Origin: Lewinellaceae bacterium | Lineage (GTDB): Bacteria > Bacteroidota > Bacteroidia > Chitinophagales > Saprospiraceae | DNA length: 64,000 bases | Assembly (NCBI GenBank): GCA_016708875.1 | Contig: JADJFA010000013.1 | Span: 1 to 64,000, forward strand | Direction of reading: 5' to 3' | Part shown: positions 43,633-52,406 of the stretch, piece by piece | How the letters are laid out: the number at the start of each line of letters is the position of its first letter | Numbering within the stretch: the first letter of the stretch is position 1 | Notes under the pieces: model-generated | The model's database searches: none | What the model saw: only the letters and a program-made list of their open reading frames with translations | Told to the model about the DNA's origin: nothing | Translations under genes and position numbers: made by a program

Positions 43633-46572
43633 CTAGAAATCGGCTTTAACGCCAATCAAATACGTCCTTGAACGAGGGTAAATATTGTTGTCAATTCCGC
43701 TAAACACTTCTGGGTCGAGACCATCGTACTTCGTGACAAGCAGCGGATTTTGCACGGTGGCTGAAATACGCAGCGACGAAATGTTGCGGCCTATTTTTCC
43801 AAACGTGTATCCAGCAGTGATGTGATCTATACGTAAGAAAGATGCATCCTGGATGAAGTGATCGCTAAAATATTGCGGAACCGTGAAATCAATCTCGCTC
43901 GTGGGCGAAAGTACATTGCGCAAAACGCCCGTGCTGCCATAAATTTGATTGTAAAAGGCGTTATTCGACAGGTTGTTGTTGTACATGTAGTTGCCAATAT
44001 TAGAGCGGCCAGCCAGGCTGAAATCAAATTTGCCAATATCAAACCCAGTGTAGAAACCCATCAGTAAGTCTGGAGCAGGTTTTTCAAGATGGTAACGATC
44101 GGTTGGCGTGACGATGCCATCGCCATTGCGGTCCACGTACAAGCCTTCTACCGGAACTCCGTCGGCATCATAAACCTGTTCATACACGAAATAGGAATTG
44201 GCCGAGTAACCAACACTATGAATCTGAATCTTGTTGCCTACACCACCGGAAATATCATCACCAGCAGCAACGCCCAGATAATTAGCATCATCTATGGCAG
44301 TCAAACGCGTGATTTTGTTCTCGTTGGCAGCTATGTTAAAGCCTATTGACCAAGACGCATTTGGGCGCTTGAAAGGGATGGCGTTGATGGAGAATTCCAC
44401 ACCACGGTTTTCGAGGTCACCCACGTTAGAAAAGATGAAATTGTCCAGGTTCGAACCAGCCGCAGTTGGAATGAAGTTGATAAGGTCCTTCGTTTCGCGC
44501 AGGTACACCTCGATAGAACCCGTCACACGGTTGGCCCAAAAGCCATAGTCAATGGCAGCGTTGTAGGTTGTTGTCTCTTCCCATTTAAGGTTAGCATCGT
44601 ACCCTTCCGGACGGAGGGTGGTGTAGAATTGGTCGCCAAATTGGTATTGCGCAGTGTTAGTGCTCGAAGTGTAACGAGGCAGCGCAGGGTAAAAGTCGTC
44701 GCTAATGTCTTGCTGACCGGTTACCCCATAACCAACGCGGAGTTTTAGGCTGGAAAGCGCAGCCTTCTCGCGGTCAAGAAGTTTCACAGCCAAAGCACCC
44801 GCAGGGAACAAGCCCCACTTGTTATTCGGGAAACGCGATGTGCCGTCACGGCGTACCGAACCTGTTAAGAAGATAAAGTTATTGAATGACAGATTCGCCC
44901 GGCTGAAAAGCGAAATCAATACGTTTTCTCTGGGCGCATCGTCAGGTTCCGTGATTACGACCCCCGTTGAACTATTGACAAAAGAAAATGGATTGCGGTA
45001 AAATCGCTGATAGGAATAACCTCCCATGATGTCAAACTTGGTAGAGCCAATTGATTTGCCATAATTGAGGTAGAATTCAAGCAGTTTGTCCTTTTTTAAC
45101 TGGTCGTATGCTTCGTCGCGTCCACCACCATTGGTTTGGGCGAATGGCGCATTTTGAGGGATTAAAACCGTGCCTTGACCATGCGTATAGTCATAGCTCA
45201 CGCTCAGGTTGGCACGAAGATCTTTCAAAAACCAAAAACGGTAATCCACCGATCCACTGGCGATATAACGACCCACATGCGAGTCATCGTCCTTCATGTA
45301 AAGCAGGGCAAGCGGGTTGGATGTGCCGAGCGTGTTAGGTCTGCCATCGTTGTTTAACCAGGCAAAATAACCACCATAAGTCTGGTCTTCGACCCTTGTG
45401 ACTTGGGTTGGGTCAAATTGCATGGCAGCCCCAATCGCGTCCCGGTTGCCAAAGTGGTTGCGGTCAGACACGAGTTTCAGGTTCACATTGAACTGCAATG
45501 CACCTTTTAAAAAAGAGGGATTTAAGTTCAACGCACCTGAGACACGCTTGAATCGGTCTGTTTTCAAGATGCCCGTACGGTCCGTAACGCCCCAGGAAGC
45601 GCGGAACGGGAACCTGCCTACTGCACCAGAAACTGCCAAATTATGGTCGTGTGTAATACCTGTCTGGTAAATTTCAGACTGCCAATCGGTATTGGCATCG
45701 CCCAAAAGGGCTTGGGCCGGGTGGTTGTCGGCGAATTGATCTGCGATGAGCGCACGGTATTCATCTGCTGACAGCACATCAGGCTTTTGAACGATTTGGC
45801 TGAATGCGACACTGCCGGTGTATGAAACACGCAGATCGCGGTAGGCAGCACTTCCCTTTTTCGTTGTAATCAGGATAACCCCGTTGGACGCCCTCGAACC
45901 ATAGATAGCGGTGGCCGAAGCATCTTTCAACACAGTCATGGTCTCCACATCGTTTGGATTGATGAGGTTGAGCGCGTTACGCGTACCTGAGGTTTTGTCG
46001 CTGGCCACAGGCACTCCGTCAATTACGATGAGCGGATCGTTCGTGGCACTGAGCGAAGAGCCACCCCGGATGCGGATGGTAGCGCCGCCACCTGGGTCAG
46101 CATTGGTGGTCACTTGAACGCCAGCGATTTTACCGGCAAGCAATTCTTGCGGACCAGTAATAGCGCCTTTGTTGAAATCCTTAGTGCCGACCGTTTGCAC
46201 CGAGCCGGTTAAGTCTTCTCGCTTAACTACGCCATAACCGATTACGACCATTTCATCCAAAACTGCCGCAGGCGACATTTTGAAATCCATGACATTCGAG
46301 GCGCCAATGGCGATCGTTTGGGTAGCGTAGCCAGTGTACGTAATCCGCACTGCAGTAGCCGTTTCCGGCACGCTCAGGCGGTAATTGCCTTCAAAATCAG
46401 TTGAGGTGCCGATGGATGTGCCTTCAACAATGATGCTTGCCCCTATGAGCGGCTCATTGTTTTCCACATCAGTCACTTGGCCTGTTATTGCCCGCTGGGC
46501 AAACAGCGCGGTGCTGCCCCACAAGAAAAAACATGAAAGTGTGAAAAAGAATTTTTGTTGATGAATCTTCAT
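43633..46572 (-). CDS. SusC/RagA-family TonB-linked outer-membrane transporter
   Basis: A 979-residue protein: signal peptide (MKIHQQKFFFTLSCFFLWG), carboxypeptidase-regulatory-like domain (ITGQVTDVENNEPLIGASII, about 29-110), TonB box region with DEMVVIGYGVVKREDLTGSV, plug domain with RIRGGSSLSATNDPLIVIDG and the conserved DASATAIYGSRASNGVILIT, and a barrel ending RSRTYLIGVKADF. SusC imports oligosaccharides using TonB energy, with SusD as lid. First gene of susC-susD-susE, 57 bases before susD. The adjacent GH53 gene points to beta-1,4-galactan as substrate. No SusR or hybrid two-component regulator is in the window. Confidence 0.95.
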   Translation of the reverse strand: MKIHQQKFFFTLSCFFLWGSTALFAQRAITGQVTDVENNEPLIGASIIVEGTSIGTSTDFEGNYRLSVPETATAVRITYTGYATQTIAIGASNVMDFKMSPAAVLDEMVVIGYGVVKREDLTGSVQTVGTKDFNKGAITGPQELLAGKIAGVQVTTNADPGGGATIRIRGGSSLSATNDPLIVIDGVPVASDKTSGTRNALNLINPNDVETMTVLKDASATAIYGSRASNGVILITTKKGSAAYRDLRVSYTGSVAFSQIVQKPDVLSADEYRALIADQFADNHPAQALLGDANTDWQSEIYQTGITHDHNLAVSGAVGRFPFRASWGVTDRTGILKTDRFKRVSGALNLNPSFLKGALQFNVNLKLVSDRNHFGNRDAIGAAMQFDPTQVTRVEDQTYGGYFAWLNNDGRPNTLGTSNPLALLYMKDDDSHVGRYIASGSVDYRFWFLKDLRANLSVSYDYTHGQGTVLIPQNAPFAQTNGGGRDEAYDQLKKDKLLEFYLNYGKSIGSTKFDIMGGYSYQRFYRNPFSFVNSSTGVVITEPDDAPRENVLISLFSRANLSFNNFIFLTGSVRRDGTSRFPNNKWGLFPAGALAVKLLDREKAALSSLKLRVGYGVTGQQDISDDFYPALPRYTSSTNTAQYQFGDQFYTTLRPEGYDANLKWEETTTYNAAIDYGFWANRVTGSIEVYLRETKDLINFIPTAAGSNLDNFIFSNVGDLENRGVEFSINAIPFKRPNASWSIGFNIAANENKITRLTAIDDANYLGVAAGDDISGGVGNKIQIHSVGYSANSYFVYEQVYDADGVPVEGLYVDRNGDGIVTPTDRYHLEKPAPDLLMGFYTGFDIGKFDFSLAGRSNIGNYMYNNNLSNNAFYNQIYGSTGVLRNVLSPTSEIDFTVPQYFSDHFIQDASFLRIDHITAGYTFGKIGRNISSLRISATVQNPLLVTKYDGLDPEVFSGIDNNIYPRSRTYLIGVKADF

Positions 46573-46704
46573 ACAAAGAGGAGTAAGATTTGTGAAACTA
46601 TCAGAGACCTAAAAAAACCACTGAATCTGGAATAGGAACCCAGACCATGTTTGGTGGTGCAAAGAAAAAAAAGTAAAGTGGAAACTAAGCGTACTTTTTA
46701 CAAT

Positions 46705-46758
46705 AAGGTAAAAAAAATTTTACCTTGAAAAAAGACCAAATACAGGTAGTCTATTTGG
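46705..46758 (-). terminator. Double hairpin at the end of the DUF4350 gene
   Basis: On the minus strand CCAAATAGACTACCTG plus TATTTGG (46736-46758) forms a 7-bp stem followed by TCTTTTTTC. A second perfect 9-bp stem, AAGGTAAAA/TTTTACCTT, lies at 46705-46726. The first stem overlaps the last codons of the gene. The rest of 46573-46704, upstream of susC, shows no clear -7 box. Confidence 0.6.
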
Positions 46759-48070
46759 CCGCCTTCAAAAAGGCCTCCATGGCGAGGTGTAAATCTAACG
46801 CCATCTCTTCTGTGGGCTCGTAGTTTATGGTGTTGGCATGTAGGCCAAAAACGCGGCGAGCCTCCAGTTCGGGGATTTCAGATAGAAGGCTGAGTTTTCG
46901 GAAGAAATCGTCGTCGGTACGTGGCAGGCCTGTTTCGGGGTCAAATGGCGCAACTAGACCGTAGCGTTCGCGCAATTGTGCCAAAAAATACCGCATGCCC
47001 TGCACCGAAAGCCCGGCGTAGTTTTTTTCGCGGAAATGCAGATGGGCTATCGTGCTGATAAATTCGTAGGAGGAATTCTCGTTTTTGGGCAACACAGGGA
47101 TGATTCGCTGCCGCCGTTTGGCGCGAAAAATGAGCCATGTGATCGCCAATGCCGCTATCATGTACCAGGCCCAGGCCAGTGCGGGCTGTTTTAGTATGTA
47201 GGTCAAAAGGTGCTCTTCCGGAACTCCACGGTTGGCAAAACCGCTGCCATTGCGCTTACGCCCAACGGCTTCCGGTACTCGGCTCACCGCATCCCAATAA
47301 ATGTCGCCCTCGGAAAGATAGGAAAACACTCCCGCGGTATAAGGCCGTGTTTCGGGGCGCAACAAACTGAAATTGGAAAATGCAATCGGGTTGGTGTGCA
47401 ACAGGAAACGGCCATTTCCATGCGGGAATTCGGCGAAATTTACCCAAGCATTGTTCAAATAACCCAATGGATGCTGTAACAGCGAATCACAAAAATGGTA
47501 GTGTTCGATGTAGTGCCAATTATAGGTTTGGGGCTTGTTTTGTTTTGCAAAAAAGAAACTTGTGCTGCTGTCTGGCAGGGTAGGGGTGCGTAGTGAAAAA
47601 TGGGCGACACTATCCTCAAACATCCCGTAATCAGTCCAGGGGGAGTCCTCGCACTCGTCAAAATAGACGAAGGTCATTAAGTCGAAAGGGATGGTTTTGC
47701 TTGAAATGAAGGCTGTGTTGCCCGCTGCCACAAAGTCCAAAAGCCGCTTCGTGCCCAGCGAATCCATGTACATCGCTTCGCCGATAAAGACGTAGTTGTT
47801 TCCGGTAAAAATGGTGTCAGATGGGAGTTCCTTCGCAACGTCTTTTTGAATGTCAACAAGTTTTTTCCCTTCAAAATAGTTTTCCAGCAGACTGTGGGCG
47901 ATGCGCGTACCGTATGGCTGATCGTTTTTTTCGTCGTAACCCTTCTTTTTCCAACTGCCTTCCTCCCAGTCAAATTTGGGTTTGTTAGACTCGTACACGT
48001 AGTAGAACATTGCCCCGATCAGGGCAATGGCTATCAAGGCCAAGAGTAAAGGGGTACGTTTTGTCTGCAT
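46751..48070 (-). CDS. DUF4350 membrane protein
   Basis: A 439-residue protein: N-terminal membrane helix (PLLLALIAIALIGAMFYYV), then a domain typical of DUF4350 (PYGTRIAHSLLENYFEGKKL, NNYVFIGEAMYMDS, LLDFVAAGNTAFISS), a second helix near 295-312 (AWAWYMIAALAITWLIF) and a cytoplasmic helical C-terminus with TIAHLHFREKNYAGLSVQGM. The DUF4350 part is related to the glutamine-amidotransferase-like fold but lacks catalytic residues that I could identify. In other genomes these sit near MoxR/DUF58 operons; that context is absent here. Function unknown. Confidence 0.83.
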   Translation of the reverse strand: MQTKRTPLLLALIAIALIGAMFYYVYESNKPKFDWEEGSWKKKGYDEKNDQPYGTRIAHSLLENYFEGKKLVDIQKDVAKELPSDTIFTGNNYVFIGEAMYMDSLGTKRLLDFVAAGNTAFISSKTIPFDLMTFVYFDECEDSPWTDYGMFEDSVAHFSLRTPTLPDSSTSFFFAKQNKPQTYNWHYIEHYHFCDSLLQHPLGYLNNAWVNFAEFPHGNGRFLLHTNPIAFSNFSLLRPETRPYTAGVFSYLSEGDIYWDAVSRVPEAVGRKRNGSGFANRGVPEEHLLTYILKQPALAWAWYMIAALAITWLIFRAKRRQRIIPVLPKNENSSYEFISTIAHLHFREKNYAGLSVQGMRYFLAQLRERYGLVAPFDPETGLPRTDDDFFRKLSLLSEIPELEARRVFGLHANTINYEPTEEMALDLHLAMEAFLKAAK

Positions 48071-48168
48071 AAGAATTGATCACTAGGTTTTGGGTCATTT
48101 TGTCATTGAGTCATTAGGTCATTTCGCCATTGTCCATCACTTCATCACTCTATCACTTCATCACTTCA
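48071..48168. repeat. Short-word repeat spacer between thiL and DUF4350
   Basis: TCATTTTGTCATTGAGTCAT words are followed by CATCACTTCATCACTCTATC words. They fill the spacer up to the thiL stop codon and resemble the spacer at 25812-25849. Confidence 0.5.
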
Positions 48169-49191
48169 TTAAAAATGCGCCCAACCCTGCGCCTTCAAAT
48201 CGTGCAGGTTTCCTCCCATTGTATTAATTTTGATGCCATCCTTGGCTTCCAGAATTTCCCCGGCGATGTAAATGTCGGGCAGGTACTTCACCTTGTCCAC
48301 GTCTTCAGGGCGGATGGTAAAGAGCAGTTCGTAATCCTCGCCGCCGTTGAGGGCGCAGGTAATGGGGTCGAGTTTGAATTTCAGGGCCAGCATTTGCGCT
48401 TCCTGATTGATGGGGACTCCGCTTTCTTCGATAAGCGCACCCACCTTGCTCTGTTTGCAAATGTGGAAAATTTCGGAAGCCAGCCCGTCAGAAATGTCAA
48501 TCATGGCGGTAGGTTTCAGGCCAATTTTTCGAAATTCCTCGATCATGTCGCGACGGGCTTCGGGCTTGAGTTGTCGCCCCACGGCGTAAGTCTGATTTTC
48601 AAAATCGGGCTGTAAATCGGGATTTTCCTGCCAGATTTGTTTTTCTCTCTCCAGAATTTGAAGGCCGAGATAGGCGCCGCCGAGTTCGCCAGTGATGCAG
48701 ATAAGGTCGCCTGGTTTTGCGCCATTTCGGTACACCAGCAATTCTTTTTCACATTGCCCAATGGCCGTGATACTAATGGTCATTCCCTTGGGAGAAGAAG
48801 TGGTGTCACCGCCCACAAGGTCCACCTCGTAGGCCTCACAGGCAGCGCGGATGCCTGCGTAAAGTTCGTCCAAAGCCTCTACAGAAAAGCGATTGGAAAT
48901 GGCAATTGAAACGACGATCTGCCGCGGCATGGCGTTCATCGCATAAATATCGGAAAGGTTGACAATCACCGATTTAAAACCCAAATGTTTGAGCGGCGTG
49001 TAAGCCAGGTCAAAGTGAATGCCTTCTACCAACATATCGGTGCTGACCACCGTGCAAAGTGAGCCGTTTTCGATGACTGCTGCGTCGTCGCCCACACCTT
49101 TAATGGTGGAGGGCTGGCGCAGGGGGAAATCGCGCGTGAGGTGGTCAATGAGGCCAAATTCGCCGAGGGTATTTACGTCTGTTCGTTGCAC
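48169..49191 (-). CDS. thiL: Thiamine-monophosphate kinase
   Basis: A 340-residue enzyme that makes thiamine diphosphate from thiamine monophosphate and ATP. Motifs are complete: GVGDDAAVIE near 32-41, VSTDMLVEGIHFDL, VVNLSDIYAMNAMP-like metal site (here VIVNLSDIYAMNAMP), VDLVGGDTTSSPKGM, MIDISDGLASE near 215, and NGGEDYELLFTI near 290. It starts with GTG at 49191, since a TAG lies just upstream in frame. It is the second gene after the flippase-like gene on the same strand, with a short-word spacer in between. Confidence 0.94.
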   Translation of the reverse strand: MQRTDVNTLGEFGLIDHLTRDFPLRQPSTIKGVGDDAAVIENGSLCTVVSTDMLVEGIHFDLAYTPLKHLGFKSVIVNLSDIYAMNAMPRQIVVSIAISNRFSVEALDELYAGIRAACEAYEVDLVGGDTTSSPKGMTISITAIGQCEKELLVYRNGAKPGDLICITGELGGAYLGLQILEREKQIWQENPDLQPDFENQTYAVGRQLKPEARRDMIEEFRKIGLKPTAMIDISDGLASEIFHICKQSKVGALIEESGVPINQEAQMLALKFKLDPITCALNGGEDYELLFTIRPEDVDKVKYLPDIYIAGEILEAKDGIKINTMGGNLHDLKAQGWAHF

Positions 49192-49200
49192 GTTGTTCTA

Positions 49201-49268
49201 ATTTAAGTGAGGCGGATTAAGTTGAGGGGGGACAAATTATAAACCCTCATAAACACTATAAACCTTAA
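49201..49268. repeat. Short-word repeat spacer before thiL
   Basis: ATAAACCCTCATAAACACTA and TAAACCTTAATC form a run of related words between the flippase-like gene and thiL. Confidence 0.35.
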
Positions 49269-50309
49269 TCAACCCAATCTTTTATTCAGTTTTGGCAAAA
49301 GCCACAGCGCCAGAAATCCTCCGGCAAAATTGTAGAAAATCTGCACTGCAAAAAAGGAGATGTTCGCATAAGAAAACCCGTCGCTGCCACCAATGCCATA
49401 AAGTGCAAGCCCCGCGATGCACAGCGCATGGTAGGTTCCCATGCCACCGGGCGAAGGGATTACGAATCCCAATGTGCCAAACACAAAAACCATCAGCGCG
49501 GCATTTGCACCCAGGTGAGCTGTGGGCGGGAATGCTTTAAGCCCGAACCAACATTGCAGGAAAAACATGACCCAGATCCCGACCGAATAGGCAATAAACA
49601 AGCCCGGATTTTTTAGTTTGAAAACACTTTTCAGGCCATCGAGAAATCCTTTCAGAAGTTTTCCAATTTTTTGAAACAGTGGGATTTGCGCAAGGTTTTT
49701 CCAAAAAACATAAACCAGCAATGCGCCCATTGCGGAAAGTATCAGGAATCCAAGAAAAATAGGGTTTTGGAAAAAACCACCCCCGGAATCGCCCTCTTTT
49801 CGCTGAGAAATAAAAGCCAGAATTGTGTCGCCCTCCAGTAAAAATGCCAGTCCCACCACCGCGCCGAGGCAGAGGAAATCCATGAGTCGGTCAATAACCA
49901 GGGTGCCCATTACTTTTTCTACCGGAATCTTTTCGTAGCGCGCAAGGGAACCTGCGCGTACGACTTCGCCCATGCGCGGGAGAAAAAGGTTGGCAAAATA
50001 ACTTAGCAGAATGGTGAGCAACGAGTTGGCAAAACCTACCCGGTATCCCATTGGCTCCAGAAGCATTTGCCAGCGAAGCGCACGGAAAACATTGCTCACC
50101 GTGAACGCCAGCAGCACAATCAGTATCCACCACAGGTTTACGGTGGAAAAATCGTGCAAAAGTTTGTCGGTCAGGCTGCACTGGTCTAGCGGTGTGCCGT
50201 CCAGCCTGCATTGTTCTTTGAACGCAGCATTTTGACTGCTGAACACCCAGGCCATGATACTCACCCCGATGCCGAGGAAAAGGAGGAATTGAAGGATTTT
50301 TTTTGCCAT
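49269..50309 (-). CDS. Lysylphosphatidylglycerol synthase/flippase-like membrane protein
   Basis: A 346-residue protein with about eight membrane segments and the hallmark RALRWQMLLEPMGYRVGFAN near residue 75 and GEVVRAGSLARYEKIPVEKV-like stretch near 115, then TLVIDRLMDFLCLGAVVGLA. It belongs to the YbhN/UPF0104 group related to the flippase part of MprF; it lacks the synthase part. Members move lipids or glycolipids across membranes. Near the C-terminus GFVIPSPGGMGTYHALC is typical. The start ATG at 50309 precedes a basic hydrophobic N-terminus. Confidence 0.88.
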   Translation of the reverse strand: MAKKILQFLLFLGIGVSIMAWVFSSQNAAFKEQCRLDGTPLDQCSLTDKLLHDFSTVNLWWILIVLLAFTVSNVFRALRWQMLLEPMGYRVGFANSLLTILLSYFANLFLPRMGEVVRAGSLARYEKIPVEKVMGTLVIDRLMDFLCLGAVVGLAFLLEGDTILAFISQRKEGDSGGGFFQNPIFLGFLILSAMGALLVYVFWKNLAQIPLFQKIGKLLKGFLDGLKSVFKLKNPGLFIAYSVGIWVMFFLQCWFGLKAFPPTAHLGANAALMVFVFGTLGFVIPSPGGMGTYHALCIAGLALYGIGGSDGFSYANISFFAVQIFYNFAGGFLALWLLPKLNKRLG

Positions 50310-50542
50310 TTAAGATATTGTCTGACGGCGCAAAGGTTGAGAAAACTCACGGAATGGCTTGCTTGCTTTTTGGGATTCTAGGCAGATGATTGCATTCGCC
50401 CTGCCAAGCGGGCAAGCTCAGGAGCAGTATTTCTTAAAAACATGCAACTGGAAAAATCTAAAACACTGCTCACTGCGTAGGTAATTGGGACAATTTCTCT
50501 TTGTCAAAATTCTCTAATTTTTTTTAACAAACATAACTAATC
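50310..50542. other. Divergent intergenic region, no gene found
   Basis: It lies between the flippase-like gene and the first DUF4331 gene, divergently oriented. It has GACAATTTCTCTTTGTC, a small inverted pair, and AACCTTTG on the minus strand near 50330, one mismatch from a -7 box. No open frame is convincing. Confidence 0.4.
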
Positions 50543-52275
50543 ATGACCAATTTCACGAAACGGAGCATCTCTTCGGCTTCTACGTTGGCGTTGCTTTGGC
50601 TGTGCTGCTCGGCTTTATTTGCCTCCAGCCACCGCGAAGCACCCCTTATCGCCAACGATCCTTTGGCGGACAACACGGATCTTTATGCTTTCCGCAGCCC
50701 GGATGCACCGAACACCATCACGCTCATTGCGAATTACATTCCGGGAGAATTCGCTTTCGGTGGCCCAAACTATTACACGTTTGGCGAGAACATCCGCTAC
50801 GAAATCCACATTGACAACAATGCTGCCACAGCTGGCGATGAGATCGTGTATCGTTTTACGTTCACCCGTGTGAATGAAGACCCCAGCACGTTTTTCAATA
50901 TCAGGCTGGGCAAGCAAAACCTGAAAACGACCTACACGCTCGAGCGCAGCATGAATGGCGGTACTTCTTTCACCATCATCGTGGGCAACGGCATTGTGCC
51001 ACCACCGAACATCGGGCCACGCTCCATTGAATCGGGTGCAGGCCTTAACACGACATACGAAGCCCTCATCACAGCCGCCATCATGACTGCAAGCACTGGC
51101 GAAAAAGTCTATTGTGGACCTGCCGACGATCCGTTCTTTGTAGACCTCGGCGGTGTGTTCGATCTTGGAGATATGCCCCGGCAAAATGGCCAGGCACGCG
51201 ACGGGCTTGCCAATTTCAACGTGCATTCTATTGCGATTCAAGTACCTATTTCCACCTTGCTAAAGGCTGGCGCCCCAGGTACCCCAACCAATATTCTGGA
51301 TGGCGATTATACCATCGGTGTGTGGGCTTCTGCCAGCCGCCAGGCGACCCGTACGCTGCAGCCCAATGGGGCTGAACCCAATGATGCTGGCGCATGGATA
51401 CAGGTTTCCAGGATTGGTATGCCGCTCACAAACGAGGTGGTAATACCCATTGGCGACAAGGATTACTGGAACCGTATCACCCCTTATGATGAATTGGCCG
51501 ATGTTACGTTGGACAATTATTTCTTCAATCCTGAACTGGCGCTTTACATGGACGACTCCCAGTTTGGAGGAGCGGTGCCTGCATTTTCGCCTTTGCGTGT
51601 CCAGAGCAATGCCTTGCAAAGCTTTTGATTTTCGCAACGGGAAAGATGGCTTGGCCGTTAAAGGGCAACCCTGCTTTGGTCGGTACGGCATTTGACCCGG
51701 CCATATTTGGTGGTCTGTTGCTTCCGGGCGCGGGCAAACCACGTTCAGTGGATTTGTGGCCTATATTCCATACAGGGGTGCCCAATTTGCCCCCTTATCA
51801 ACTTGCAACGGGTAAAAATGGCAACCCTCTTGCGGTTGGCAAACCTTTTATGAACAACTTTCTGCCGAACGGTGGCGATATGCTTCGGCTTAACATGGCG
51901 GTGCCAATCACAAGCCGTACGGATCCAAAGTTTAGTTCACTCGGTATCGTAAATGCAGCCGTATTGGGCCTCACAGACCCTACCTACAATCAGAATACGA
52001 ACATCCAGTTCATCCCAAACATGGATGGTTTCCCGAATGGCCGACGCCTGGAGGATGACGTAACAGTCATTGAATTACAAGCAGTTGCAGGCGTGGCTTT
52101 GGCCGCTATTGGACTTTGGTATGACGATTACACAGCTGGCGGGGCTAACCCGGTCACCCCTGATTTGGTCAGCGTACTTTCATACCGCACTGGCGTCAAC
52201 AACAACGACAAGCATTTCAAAACTACTTTCCCTTACGTGGCAACTCCTTGGAGAGGCACCGAAGTTGGGCAGTAA
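50543..52275 (+). pseudogene. Secreted DUF4331 protein, first copy, two frame breaks, no C-terminal tail
   Basis: The protein starts with a signal peptide (LALLWLCCSALFASSHREAP, where SSHREAPLIA opens the DUF4331 domain). It is closely related to the next gene along its whole length. Near 51628 an extra T in CTTTTGAT, and near 51663 an extra base in AAAGGGCAA, shift the frame twice. Joining the three frames gives ALQSFDFRNGKDGLAVKG and then NPALVG, matching the second copy. It then runs to LAAIGLWYDDYTAGGANPVT and stops at 52275, before a T9SS sorting tail as found in the second copy. The stop is followed by GC-rich sequence and a C31 tract, so the 3' end is suspect. Function of DUF4331 is unknown. 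Confidence 0.75.
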
Positions 52276-52362
<87 letters not shown>

Positions 52363-52406
52363 ACCTCAAATTCACCCAAAAACATCCATTCAAAAAAATT
52401 TTAACG

